Source of the DNA: Micromonospora sediminimaris
Lineage (GTDB): Bacteria > Actinomycetota > Actinomycetes > Mycobacteriales > Micromonosporaceae
Reading direction: 5' to 3'
NCBI GenBank assembly: GCA_900112325.1
Contig: FOLJ01000001.1
Span: forward strand, 248,001 to 312,000
Length of the DNA stretch: 64,000 bases
Every line of letters starts with the position of its first letter. Within the stretch, counting starts at the first letter, position 1. Positions 32,737-40,925 of the stretch are shown here, piece after piece. The notes below the pieces were generated by a model, which saw nothing but the letters and a program-made list of their open reading frames with translations, ran no database searches and was not told where the DNA came from. The translations under genes were made by a program, and so were the position numbers.

Positions 32737-34905
32737 TCAGTACGCGATGTTGCGAGCTTCGCCGCTGGCGGGTGTCCATTCCTCCGGCCGGATGCGCTGG
32801 GCGGGCACGGCTTCGGCCGAAGGGTCCAGTTTTCTCCAGAGGAACTCCAGTGACAACGCCTCGATGAAGGCGCGCTGCTCGTTGTTTGCCGCCGCGCCGT
32901 GTCCACCCTCGACGTTCTCGTAGTACGACACGTCGTGGCCGTGCTCGCGCAGCCGGGCGGCCATCTTGCGGGCGTGCCCGGGGTGCACCCGGTCGTCGCG
33001 GGTCGAGGTGATGAACAGGACCGGCGGGTACCGCTCGTGACTGCGCACGTTGTGGTACGGCGAGTAGTCCCGCAGGAAGGCCCAGTCCTCCGCGACGTCC
33101 GGGTCGCCGTACTCGGCCATCCAGGAGGCGCCGGCCAGCAGCCGGTGGTAGCGACGCATGTCCAGCAATGGGACGTTGGCGACGACGGCGCCGACCAGCG
33201 ACTGGTAGCGGGTCAGCATCGCCCCCATCAGCAGGCCGCCGTTGCTGCCGCCCTCGATGCCCAGCATGGCCGGCGTGGTGATGCCCCGGCTCACCAGGTC
33301 GGTCGCCACGGCCGCGAAGTCCTCGAAGGCGCGGGTTCGATGGGCGCGCAGCGCGGCCCGGTGCCAGCGCGGGCCGTACTCGCCGCCGCCGCGGATGTTC
33401 GCCACCACGTAGGTGCCGCCGTGGGCCAGCCAACCCCGGCCGACGATGCCGTCGTAGCCGGGGGTCAGGGACACCTCGAAGCCACCGTACCCGTGCAGCA
33501 GCGTCGGTCCGGCGGGCGCGGCCGGATCCCCGACCACGAAGTACGGCACCCGCGTGCCGTCGGCGGAGGTGGCGAAGAACTGGCGTACCGCCAGGCCGTC
33601 GGGGTCGAAAAACGCAGGTGCCCGCTTGAGCGTCTCGACGCTGCCACCGACCCGTCCGAGCCGCAGCGTGGCCGGCTGGAGGAAACCCTCCGAGGCGATC
33701 AGGTACGCGTCGTCCCGGTCCGGATCCGTCTCCACGACGCAACTTTCCTGGTCAACCGGCACCCCGGGTAGCGGTTCGCGCCGCCAGCCGCTCTCACCGG
33801 GGCTGAGCAGTTCCAACCGGCTGCGGACATCGGTGAGGGTGGTCAGGATCAGGTGGTTGCGGGTCCACGTGTACCCGTCGAGCGAGGTCCGGTCGTCCGG
33901 CTCGAACAGCACGTTGAAATCCCGGTCACCGGCGAGAAAGCCGGCGAACCGGATCGCCAGCAGCGCACCCGCCGGGTGGCCGACCTCGCCCACCTGCCAC
34001 GGCGTACGCGGCCGGACCAGCAACCATTCCCGGTGTACGTCCCAGCCGGCGTCCTCGGGCACCGGGATCCGAATCCGCTCCCCCGCCCCGGTGAGCAGGT
34101 AGCTCTCCGACCGGTAGAAATCCACGGTGCGCGTGACGAAGTCGCGCTCGAATCCGGGCGTCAGGTCATGCCAGCCGTACGCCCCGATGTCGGTGGTGGA
34201 CGCCTCGAAGACGATCTCGGCCTCGGTCAGCGGGGTGCCGCGCCGCCACCGGCGCACCACCCGGGGATACCCGGAGTCGGTAAGCGATCCTGGCCCGAGG
34301 TCGGTGCCGATCCAGATGTGGTCGGCGTCGATCCAGCCGACGTCGGTCTTGGCCTCCGCCACGGTGAACCCGTCCGCCACGAAGGCCCGATCACCCAGGT
34401 CGTACTCGCGCACCACCACCGCATCCGCACCGCCCCGGGAGAGGCTGACCAGGCAGCGCCGGTGCTGCGGCGGCAGGGTCGCCACCCCACCCCAGACCCA
34501 GTTCTCGCCCTCCCGTTCGGCAAGCGCGTCAAGGTCGAGCAGGACATCCCACTCCGGTTCCGGCCGGCGGTACTGGTCGAGCGTGGTACGCCGCCACAGC
34601 CCGCGTGGATGGGTCGCGTCGCGCCACAGGTCGTAGTAGTAGCCGTCGCCGCGCCAGGCCGGGTACGGGATGCGGTTGTCCGCGTCGAGCACCTGCCGAA
34701 TCTCGGCCTGCCGGGCGGCGAACGCCGGACCGCCGGTCAGGGCCGCGACGGTCTCGGCATTGCGCTCCCGGACCCACGTCGCAGCCTCCGGGCCGTCCAG
34801 GTCCTCCAACCAGAGGTACGAGTCATCGCTGTCGTCGGTCGAGATCGCCACCCTCGAACTATCGCCGACATCCGTGTCGGCACCCGACCCGCCGGCTGTC
34901 GACAT
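32737..34905 (-). CDS. prolyl oligopeptidase family serine peptidase (S9A)
   Basis: 722-residue cytosolic peptidase that cuts after proline in short peptides. Starts with the family signature YLWLEDLDGPEA, continues as a seven-bladed propeller (about 60-440) and a catalytic alpha/beta-hydrolase domain. The triad is visible: Ser in EGGSNGGLLMG, Asp in STRDDRVHPGH and His in VEGGHGAA. The NIRGGGEYGPRWH loop is typical. No signal peptide. The start is uncertain: ATG at 34905, GTG at 34929 or an internal GTG are all possible, and none has a strong ribosome binding site. Confidence 0.92.
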   Translation of the reverse strand: MSTAGGSGADTDVGDSSRVAISTDDSDDSYLWLEDLDGPEAATWVRERNAETVAALTGGPAFAARQAEIRQVLDADNRIPYPAWRGDGYYYDLWRDATHPRGLWRRTTLDQYRRPEPEWDVLLDLDALAEREGENWVWGGVATLPPQHRRCLVSLSRGGADAVVVREYDLGDRAFVADGFTVAEAKTDVGWIDADHIWIGTDLGPGSLTDSGYPRVVRRWRRGTPLTEAEIVFEASTTDIGAYGWHDLTPGFERDFVTRTVDFYRSESYLLTGAGERIRIPVPEDAGWDVHREWLLVRPRTPWQVGEVGHPAGALLAIRFAGFLAGDRDFNVLFEPDDRTSLDGYTWTRNHLILTTLTDVRSRLELLSPGESGWRREPLPGVPVDQESCVVETDPDRDDAYLIASEGFLQPATLRLGRVGGSVETLKRAPAFFDPDGLAVRQFFATSADGTRVPYFVVGDPAAPAGPTLLHGYGGFEVSLTPGYDGIVGRGWLAHGGTYVVANIRGGGEYGPRWHRAALRAHRTRAFEDFAAVATDLVSRGITTPAMLGIEGGSNGGLLMGAMLTRYQSLVGAVVANVPLLDMRRYHRLLAGASWMAEYGDPDVAEDWAFLRDYSPYHNVRSHERYPPVLFITSTRDDRVHPGHARKMAARLREHGHDVSYYENVEGGHGAAANNEQRAFIEALSLEFLWRKLDPSAEAVPAQRIRPEEWTPASGEARNIAY

Positions 34906-34942
34906 GGCGACTCGGCTGATCGGCGCCACCCGTTCGGCGCTG

Positions 34943-35145
34943 TGGGCTGATCAGCCGACTCGGGTGCGGGAGGCGTCGGTCGCCTCGATCCAGCCTCCGC
35001 GAGGTAGAGCGTCTGGCTGGCCGGCGGTGAGTACGAGTGCGTCGACCTCATTGATGGAGCCATCGGTGCCGACGAACTCGACGTTCGCCCACCCGTGGTA
35101 CGGGTCGACATCCGGGCCGACTCCTCCACCCCGTCCGGCAACCAC
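34943..35145 (-). pseudogene. fragment of a NERD-domain (PglW-like) protein gene
   Basis: The minus-strand frame at 34951-35145 encodes DPYHGWANVEFV followed by GTDGSINEVDALVLT. This matches the start of the nuclease-related (NERD) domain as found in PglW-type kinases of BREX/Pgl and related defence proteins (pattern: PxRxWxNxEF...VNEVDxLVxTxxG). The match stops abruptly after about 30 residues and runs into unrelated sequence and a stop. Upstream, a different frame gives RWLPDGVEES, consistent with a frameshift in the same relic. Together this looks like a decayed remnant rather than a working gene. Confidence 0.5.
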
Positions 35146-35229
35146 CGGCTCAGCCTTCGCCCCTCACCGGTCACACGTCCGCGCAGCGCACAACAGGCGT
35201 CAGCGTCAGAGCGGCAACACGTTCCGCAC

Positions 35230-35258
35230 TTGAACGAACACTTTCTGCTTCATAGACT
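35230..35258 (+). promoter_or_regulatory. sigma-70-type promoter before qatB-like gene
   Basis: TTGAAC at 35230-35235 and TAGACT at 35253-35258, separated by exactly 17 bases. Transcription would start near 35265, about 33 bases before the TTG start codon. It is one of the best-formed promoters in the window and lies in an AT-rich patch. Confidence 0.65.
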
Positions 35259-35297
35259 CGCACCTACGCGCTTTCCCGCCCCCTCCGGGAGGTCGCA

Positions 35298-36068
35298 TTG
35301 GGCACATCGACTCGACTACCCGGCCCGACCGGTGGCGGCTGGACCAGCGCGAAGCGCAGCCTCAGCAGCTGGACCCCGCGCCCGCAGAGCCAACCCGGGT
35401 CGCTCGTCGAGGACGACCGCCGAGAGGCTGAGCGAACGGCGGAGAAGTTCCGAGACGCGCTGCGTGATGCGCTCCGCGAGGACCCGGAGCGATTCGGCAT
35501 CCAGAGTTCCGCCAGGGCGAGCGGAGACCGTCTCATCACCGTGTTGGACGACCTGCGCCAGCCGGACCCGGCCCTGCTCCGGGGCATCGCGGATCACCCA
35601 TACCTCGCTCCGGCGGACGAGTTCGTTCGTCGGTTCGTCGCCGAGGTCGGCGGCGACGGCCGACTGGTTGTCGACGCAGCCACCCGCCGGGCCGCGCGCC
35701 GCGTGGTCGAGCGGCTGGTGGACCACGACGGCCCGCTCGCCGACCCGCTGCGACCAGGGGGTATCAGCGGTGAGCTGTTCTGCGCCCTCTACCAGTCCTT
35801 CTTCGGGGATCTGGTCGGCCAGTTCGTGCACATCCTGATCGCCGAGAACGTCAAACTCGCACTGCCGGTGCTGGCGCTCGACCCCACCGACACGGTGGCC
35901 GGCTTCGTCGCCGACCAGATCGTCAAGGTCCTGCCTGATCCCTGTGCGGTGGCGAACGCACGCGAGCCCGAACAGCCACGCCTCGTCGACATTGCCCGGG
36001 ACCTGCTCGCAGAAACCGTCGCGGAGGCGCTGGGCTTAGGCGACTCCGGTCTGGAGCTGGCAGCATGA
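35298..36068 (+). CDS. QatB-like protein (defence-associated, unknown activity)
   Basis: 256-residue protein with a TTG start six bases after GGGAGG, giving the N-terminus MGTSTRLPGPTGGGW. This MGTS...GP.GG.W opening is, to my recollection, typical of QatB proteins of the Qat anti-phage system. The rest is helical, with no recognised enzyme motif; a stretch at about 155-205 (ELFCALYQSFFGDLVGQFVH) is hydrophobic and amphipathic. Codon 247 is TTA (36036-36038), rare in this genome and a bldA-type control point. Its stop overlaps the ATG of the QueC-like gene (ATGA), so the two are translated together. The family is assigned from N-terminus, size and neighbour, not from a full alignment. Confidence 0.7.
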   Translation: MGTSTRLPGPTGGGWTSAKRSLSSWTPRPQSQPGSLVEDDRREAERTAEKFRDALRDALREDPERFGIQSSARASGDRLITVLDDLRQPDPALLRGIADHPYLAPADEFVRRFVAEVGGDGRLVVDAATRRAARRVVERLVDHDGPLADPLRPGGISGELFCALYQSFFGDLVGQFVHILIAENVKLALPVLALDPTDTVAGFVADQIVKVLPDPCAVANAREPEQPRLVDIARDLLAETVAEALGLGDSGLELAA

Positions 36069-37348
36069 GCCCCGCCAGTTTCGCTTACCAGTATCCGAGC
36101 AAGACGAGGTTCTCAGGTCCAGGTCGACCAACGGGACTTGACCCACAACTGCTGTTACCTGCTGATCGTCGACTACAGCAGCTCGCCGAAGTTCCGGGCG
36201 ACCGACCAGGCTGGGCTCAGGACCTGGTCCAGATCGCGCGTGCTGTCTACCTGGCGGACAAGCTGTCCTCGCGGGCACTCTCCGACGACGGCTGGACCCG
36301 ACACATCGAGCTCTCGGTAGAGGTGGTGGAGCCAGATCGATGGACTGAACGGACGCTCGTGCTCTTGTCCCGGCTGCTGGAGGCCTTGTCCTCGGACCAC
36401 TGGGCCATCAACGTTCGTCCTGGGGCCGTTCGGTGGCCGCATCAGGGCCGAATGCTTTCGGCCCAGCAGGTGCAGGAGGTCGCGCTGTTCTCCGGTGGCC
36501 TGGATTCCACGGCACACGCGGTTGAGCGTTCCACGGCAGGTGCGGGTGACCTCCTGCTCGTCTCCTACTACGAACCTCATTGGGGAAGGCAGCAGGACGT
36601 CGTACTGGAGACGATCCGGACGGCAGCTTCACGGGGAATTCAGCAGTTCAAGGCGTCACAACAGGTACGCGCCCCTAATGTCGAACTGGAGAAGTCGGCA
36701 CGCACGCGGGGGCTGTTGTACATGGCGACCGCCGTCTACCTGGCGGCGGTACACGACGTCTCGAACGTCGCCGTACCGGAGAACGGTCAGCTGGCCATGA
36801 ACCCGGCGTTGACCCCCGCTCGGTCCGCTGCTTGCTCGACCCGCTCAGTGCATCCCGGCACGCTGAGCCTCCTCAACGAGATGATCGGGGCGGTCGGAGG
36901 TACGACAAGCGTCATCAACCCGTACCTGCACCTCACCAAGGGTGAGGTATGTCGACGGGCGTTGCGGGCAGGGCTGGATGGCACGACGCTTACCAACGCC
37001 ACTGTCAGCTGTGGTCGCCCGCCCAGAGATCGGCCGGACCCACACTGCGGATGCTGCTACCCCTGTCTGGTACGACACTCCGGTCTGCTCACCGCGCTCG
37101 GAGACGACGACACGCCGTACGTGAAAGACGTGTGGGCCATGGCGGACCGGCTAGCTGCGACCGATGATCGGCGGGCGTTGCAGCGCTGGCTGAGCGAACC
37201 GTTCGGCGTGCGTGATCTGTTCACCGACCTGCCCGTACCGGAGGGGTCTGACCTGACCGCCCTTGTTGACGTCGTGCAGCGCGGCCGTACGGAGCTGACC
37301 CGGATGTTCGTCCGGCATCACAAATTGGTCAGGGCAGCGATTCGGTGA
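36065..37348 (+). CDS. QueC/QatC-like PP-loop protein
   Basis: 427-residue protein of the 7-cyano-7-deazaguanine synthase (QueC) superfamily. PP-loop motif ALFSGGLDSTAHA (about 141-153) binds ATP. A zinc site is visible near 316-334 (a Cys, then HCGCCYPC, giving Cys-x2-Cys-x2-Cys). The enzyme is much longer than housekeeping QueC (about 230), with an N-terminal 130-residue extension, which fits QatC of the Qat defence system. No other queuosine or deazapurine genes lie nearby. Codon 31 is TTA (36155-36157). Coupled to the QatB-like gene by ATGA. QatA (ATPase) and QatD (TatD-like nuclease) are not found on either side. Confidence 0.8.
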   Translation: MSPASFAYQYPSKTRFSGPGRPTGLDPQLLLPADRRLQQLAEVPGDRPGWAQDLVQIARAVYLADKLSSRALSDDGWTRHIELSVEVVEPDRWTERTLVLLSRLLEALSSDHWAINVRPGAVRWPHQGRMLSAQQVQEVALFSGGLDSTAHAVERSTAGAGDLLLVSYYEPHWGRQQDVVLETIRTAASRGIQQFKASQQVRAPNVELEKSARTRGLLYMATAVYLAAVHDVSNVAVPENGQLAMNPALTPARSAACSTRSVHPGTLSLLNEMIGAVGGTTSVINPYLHLTKGEVCRRALRAGLDGTTLTNATVSCGRPPRDRPDPHCGCCYPCLVRHSGLLTALGDDDTPYVKDVWAMADRLAATDDRRALQRWLSEPFGVRDLFTDLPVPEGSDLTALVDVVQRGRTELTRMFVRHHKLVRAAIR

Positions 37349-37394
37349 CGTTCGGCCCTGGCATGGGCACGGACTGCGGGGGTATGACCGACAC

Positions 37395-38534
37395 ATGAGG
37401 GCGAGTTTCCGGCTCGGCAGGATCGTGGGCGTACCGGTCGGGGTCAACTGGAGTGTCCTGGTCATCTTCGCGCTGATCTGGTGGGGGCTGTCGGCCAACC
37501 TGTTCCCCGAGTCGTACCCGGGTCGGTCGGTGTTCGCGTACCTGCTGGCCGGGCTGACCGCCGCGGTGGTCTTCTTCCTCGGCCTGCTCGCCCACGAGGT
37601 GTCCCACGCGGTGGTGGCCAAGCGCAACGGCCTGGGCGTGCAGGGGATCACCCTGTGGCTCTTCGGCGGGGTCGCCGAGCTGCGCGGCGAGGCCCGCTCG
37701 CCCGGTGCCGAGCTGCGCATCTCCGGGGTAGGGCCACTGGTCAGCCTGATCATCGGCGCCGTCTTCGGGGCGATCGCGATGCTGCTCGCCCTGGCCGGGG
37801 TGCAGGGGCTGCTGCTGGGCGTGATGGCCTGGCTCGGCGGCATCAACCTGCTGCTTGCCGTGTTCAACATCCTGCCGGCGGCACCGTTGGACGGCGGGCG
37901 GCTGCTGCGGGCGGCGGTGTGGAAGGCCACCGGCGACCGGACCCGGGCCACGGTGGTCGCGGCCCGGGCCGGCTGGATCCTCGGCCTGGCGCTCATCGGG
38001 TTCGGGCTGTGGCGGTTCCTCACCGGTGCCGGCGTCGGCGGGCTGTGGCTGGCGCTCATCGGCTGGTTCCTGATCGGCGCGGCGACCATGGAGGAGCGGC
38101 AGGCCCGGGTGGGCGACGCGTTGCGCGGCATCCGGGTCGCCGACGTGATGAGCCCGCAGCCGCAGACCGCCTCGGGTGAGCTGACGGTGGCCGACTTCGT
38201 GGACAACTACCTCTTCGCGTACCGGCACACGGCGCTGCCGCTGACCGAGGACGGCCGGCCGGTCGGGCTGGTCACCCTCGACCGGGTACGCGGCGTGCCG
38301 TCCGGCGAGCGGGGCAGCACCACCCTGGCGGCGGTGGCCTGCCGCGCCGACGACCTGGTGCTCGCCTCTCCCGACGAGCCGCTTACCGACCTGCTGCCCC
38401 GGCTCAGCGACTGTGCCGACGGCCGGGCCCTGGTGGTCACCGACGGTCGCCTGGTCGGCATCGTCTCCCCCAGCGACATCAGCCGCGCCGTGCAGCGCAG
38501 CAGCATGCGCGACCAGCTCACCACCGGCCGCTGA
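37395..38534 (+). CDS. site-2 protease family protein with CBS domains
   Basis: 379-residue intramembrane zinc metalloprotease. Six or so membrane helices in the first 240 residues; zinc motif LAHEVSHAV (His67, Glu68, His71) and the second site NILPAAPLDGGR (about 157-168). A pair of CBS domains follows (about 250-370: VADVMSPQP ... LVGIVSPSDIS). This is the Rip3-like group of actinobacterial site-2 proteases; members may process anti-sigma factors, but the substrate here is unknown. It has its own start 46 bp after the QatC-like gene and is probably unrelated to it. Confidence 0.92.
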   Translation: MRASFRLGRIVGVPVGVNWSVLVIFALIWWGLSANLFPESYPGRSVFAYLLAGLTAAVVFFLGLLAHEVSHAVVAKRNGLGVQGITLWLFGGVAELRGEARSPGAELRISGVGPLVSLIIGAVFGAIAMLLALAGVQGLLLGVMAWLGGINLLLAVFNILPAAPLDGGRLLRAAVWKATGDRTRATVVAARAGWILGLALIGFGLWRFLTGAGVGGLWLALIGWFLIGAATMEERQARVGDALRGIRVADVMSPQPQTASGELTVADFVDNYLFAYRHTALPLTEDGRPVGLVTLDRVRGVPSGERGSTTLAAVACRADDLVLASPDEPLTDLLPRLSDCADGRALVVTDGRLVGIVSPSDISRAVQRSSMRDQLTTGR

Positions 38535-38551
38535 CCGCCGACCGCGCTGAC

Positions 38552-38950
38552 TCAGTCGAGGTGGTCGGCCGGGGCGGTCTGCAACAGCCAGGCCAACGGC
38601 ATGCGGGCCTGCTCGACGTACCGACCGTCGCCGCCGAGTTCGTGCAACGTGACAGTCTGCGCGTCGTCCCGGTCCACGATCCGGAATCCGACCACCGTTT
38701 CCGTCCGGCCCGGGATGCGTACGCCGACCGCCTGGAGCACCTGTTCCGCGGGCCAGCCCGCCATGATCAGCCAGGCGAACAGTCGGCTCGCGATCGTCGC
38801 GTGCTCCGAGTCGGGCGGCGGTATGACCGACAGAACCCCTTCGGGGCTGGTCTCGTAACGATGACCGTTCGCGTCGGCGGCGTTCATCGCCGCCACGTCG
38901 TCGAGCGTCACGACGGCGGGCATGTGCATGCCGACAGCCTCAGCGCTCAT
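38552..38950 (-). CDS. Uma2-family protein lacking the central catalytic part
   Basis: 132-residue remnant of a Uma2 (PD-(D/E)XK-like) protein, usually about 180-200 residues. The N-terminal part (TLDDVAAMNAADANGHRYE ... VGVRIPGR) and the C-terminal part (IVDRDDAQTVTLHELGGDG) are well kept. The middle, which normally holds PDLVV and VEIVSPGS with the acidic active-site residues, is missing: VGVRIPGRTETVVGFRIVDRDD joins the two ends in frame. The protein should therefore lack nuclease activity. Upstream TAGGAT close to the ATG hints at a leaderless transcript. Convergent with the site-2 protease gene. Confidence 0.82.
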   Translation of the reverse strand: MSAEAVGMHMPAVVTLDDVAAMNAADANGHRYETSPEGVLSVIPPPDSEHATIASRLFAWLIMAGWPAEQVLQAVGVRIPGRTETVVGFRIVDRDDAQTVTLHELGGDGRYVEQARMPLAWLLQTAPADHLD

Positions 38951-39018
38951 GGGCTAATCCTAGTTCGATGTCCGGGCACGTCCACCGGCCCGCGCCGCGT
39001 CGGCACGCCGGGGCGTGG

Positions 39019-40254
39019 TCAGCGGGGAAGCAGCTGGTCGAGTTCCTCGGTGCGGAATTTTCCGTTGGGGTCGAGGCGGTTGACCAGCGCGGCGAAGTCG
39101 GTCCAGCGGCTGTAGGTCGCGGCGATCGTCCCGGTCGGCATGGTGAAGACCTTGCCCCAGTGCGGCCGGGGCGCGAACGGGGCCAGTGCCCGCTCGACCT
39201 CGGCAAGGACCGGCAGTACCGCCGCCGCGTCGGCGATCCAGGTGAAGTGCACCGCGAGGCTGTCGCGGTCGTACTGCGGGCTGAGCCACAGCTCGTCGGC
39301 GGCGATCGTGCGCAGCTCGCTGGTCTGCGCGACCGGGGCGATCAGGTGCGCCACCTCGTCCAGCGCGACGAGCGCGTCGGCGGCCACCGCGCGGGGCAGA
39401 TGGTACTCGGACTGCAACTCGTCACCGTTGCTCGGCGTGAAGCCGAGCCGGAAATGCGGTAGCCGCTCGTGCCAGGGGCCGGGCACGCCGAGCTGCTCGG
39501 TGCAGTTGGCCACCGGCATACCGGGCACCGGGTGCCAGGGCCGGTCGGCCGCCGCGGTGCCGAGCCAGTCCGCCGGGGGCGCGGGCTGGTCCGCGAGCTG
39601 CTTGCGCCAGACCTGGGTGCCGCGGGTGGAGCGCCAGTCGGTGAAGACACTGACGCTGTACGCCGAGGCGAGCGCCTCGTCCAGCGCCTCGCGGGGCAGG
39701 TCGAGGCGGACGTACTGGCGTACCTCGAAGGTCGGCACCACGTCCAGGGTGAGTCGGGTGACGATGCCCAGCGCGCCGAGGGAGACCACCATGCCGGTGA
39801 AATCGGGGTCGGTACGGTCCACGGTGAGCAGGTCACCGGCGGCGGTGACCAGTTCCAGGCCGGCGACGGCGGTGGCCAGGTTGCCGACGGTCTCGCCGGA
39901 GCCGTGGGTGCCGGTGGCGACCGCGCCGGCCACCGAGATGTGCGGTAGTGAGGCGAGGTTGGCCAGCGCGTACCCGCGCTCGTGCAGCCAGGTGGCCAGG
40001 TCGCCGTAGCGCAGCGCGGCCGGCACGTGCACCACCCGCCGCTGCTCGTCGAGTCGCGGGGTGGCCGGCAGTCCGGCCAGCGTGACCAGGTCTCCGGTGG
40101 TGTCGCCGAGTCGGTTGAACGAGTGTCCGCTGCCCACCGCCCGGATCCGGTCGCTGCCGGCGACCAGTTCCCGCAGCTCGTCGATCGAGGACGGCCGGCG
40201 GTACGCCCGGGCTGCGTACTCGACGTTGCCGGCCCAGTTGCGGTGCGTCGACAC
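39019..40254 (-). CDS. FAD-linked alditol (xylitol) oxidase
   Basis: 411-residue VAO-type flavoprotein, very like streptomycete alditol oxidase AldO. It oxidises the terminal hydroxyl of alditols such as xylitol or sorbitol to the aldose, yielding H2O2. NWAGNVEYAARAYRRPSS, VGSGHSFNRLGD with the covalent-FAD His (about 44), LPHISVAGAVATGTHGSG, SLGALGIVTRLTLDV and PHWGKVFT are characteristic. No signal peptide. The GTG at 40254 (VSTHRNWAGN, AGGGGG upstream) matches the family start; a GTG six codons earlier is possible. Confidence 0.92.
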   Translation of the reverse strand: MSTHRNWAGNVEYAARAYRRPSSIDELRELVAGSDRIRAVGSGHSFNRLGDTTGDLVTLAGLPATPRLDEQRRVVHVPAALRYGDLATWLHERGYALANLASLPHISVAGAVATGTHGSGETVGNLATAVAGLELVTAAGDLLTVDRTDPDFTGMVVSLGALGIVTRLTLDVVPTFEVRQYVRLDLPREALDEALASAYSVSVFTDWRSTRGTQVWRKQLADQPAPPADWLGTAAADRPWHPVPGMPVANCTEQLGVPGPWHERLPHFRLGFTPSNGDELQSEYHLPRAVAADALVALDEVAHLIAPVAQTSELRTIAADELWLSPQYDRDSLAVHFTWIADAAAVLPVLAEVERALAPFAPRPHWGKVFTMPTGTIAATYSRWTDFAALVNRLDPNGKFRTEELDQLLPR

Positions 40255-40313
40255 TCCCGACCCCCTCTGCACGCCGGCGGTTACCGCCGGCTCCGTCGGG
40301 GAACCCTACGCCG

Positions 40314-40742
40314 ATGAGCAGCTACCGTGATCCCGCCCCTCGCGGCGACGTGTATCCCTCCGAGGAGGAGATCGACCCGGCCGGCAACGGCGTGGAGCCC
40401 GCCACCGGTTTCACCGGCACCGTCGACGGCTCCCCGGTCACCTGGTCCGATGCGGGGCCGTGGGCGAGCCAGCCGGATCCGCAGCCCAGCCCCACCCCGG
40501 AGCCGGTGCCGGAACCGCCGCCCGCCCCCGGCCCGCCGCCCCGGGTCGAGACCGGCGCCCGGTCGATCGTGACCCGGCACATGGACGGTTCGGTGCAGGT
40601 GGTCACCGATTTCGACGGCGACGGCGTCGCGGACCAGGTGCAGTTCGACCTTGACGGCGACGGGCTACCGGACGTCACCTACCTCGACCGCGACCGGGAC
40701 GGCCAGCTCGACACCGTGCTGCGCGAGGAGCACCGGGTCTGA
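40314..40742 (+). CDS. small protein with Asp-rich TSP3-like repeats
   Basis: 142-residue protein without a signal peptide. The middle is a Pro-rich linker (about 55-80). The C-terminal 50 residues hold three Asp-rich repeats, DFDGDGVADQ, DLDGDGLPDV and DRDRDGQLD, spaced 12-13 residues apart, matching the thrombospondin type 3/VCBS-like calcium-binding pattern. Calcium binding is inferred. Such repeats usually occur in secreted proteins, so their presence in an apparently cytosolic one is unusual. Divergent from the alditol oxidase gene. Confidence 0.75.
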   Translation: MSSYRDPAPRGDVYPSEEEIDPAGNGVEPATGFTGTVDGSPVTWSDAGPWASQPDPQPSPTPEPVPEPPPAPGPPPRVETGARSIVTRHMDGSVQVVTDFDGDGVADQVQFDLDGDGLPDVTYLDRDRDGQLDTVLREEHRV

Positions 40743-40807
40743 CGCGCCGCCCCGGCCCGCCCGGCCCGACTCGACCGGTCAGGCGGGCGGCATCTGGGCG
40801 AGATCGA

Positions 40808-40869
40808 CTCCGATTGCGGCATGCCGGGGTTTCCAGGGCCGCTGATACCCCGACTTGCCGCAATCGGAG
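40808..40869. terminator. inverted repeat between convergent genes
   Basis: Perfect 14-bp arms (CTCCGATTGCGGCA at 40808-40821 and TGCCGCAATCGGAG at 40856-40869) around a 34-base loop that itself has CCGGGG/CCCCG pairing. It lies between convergent genes and probably works as a bidirectional terminator. Confidence 0.65.
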
Positions 40870-40925
40870 CCGCCCCGCGACGAACAGCCGCGCCGCGACG
40901 CACGGAGCCGCCCGGGGCGGGACGG

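Larger units (their letters stand above)
34930..35297. other. region without intact gene before the defence-like pair
   Basis: 368-bp stretch between the prolyl oligopeptidase gene and the QatB-like gene. It holds the NERD-like fragment on the minus strand and a promoter for the rightward pair (see separate entries). No intact coding region is visible. Confidence 0.6.

Noticed and set aside
36065..37348. Housekeeping queuosine-synthesis QueC
   Set aside because: The protein is almost twice QueC length, coupled to a QatB-like gene, and no queD, queE, queF or tgt-like gene is nearby.
34930..37348. Complete Qat or BREX system
   Set aside because: No ATPase, TatD nuclease, methylase or Pgl genes lie in the interval or its flanks, so only an orphan pair plus a relic can be claimed.
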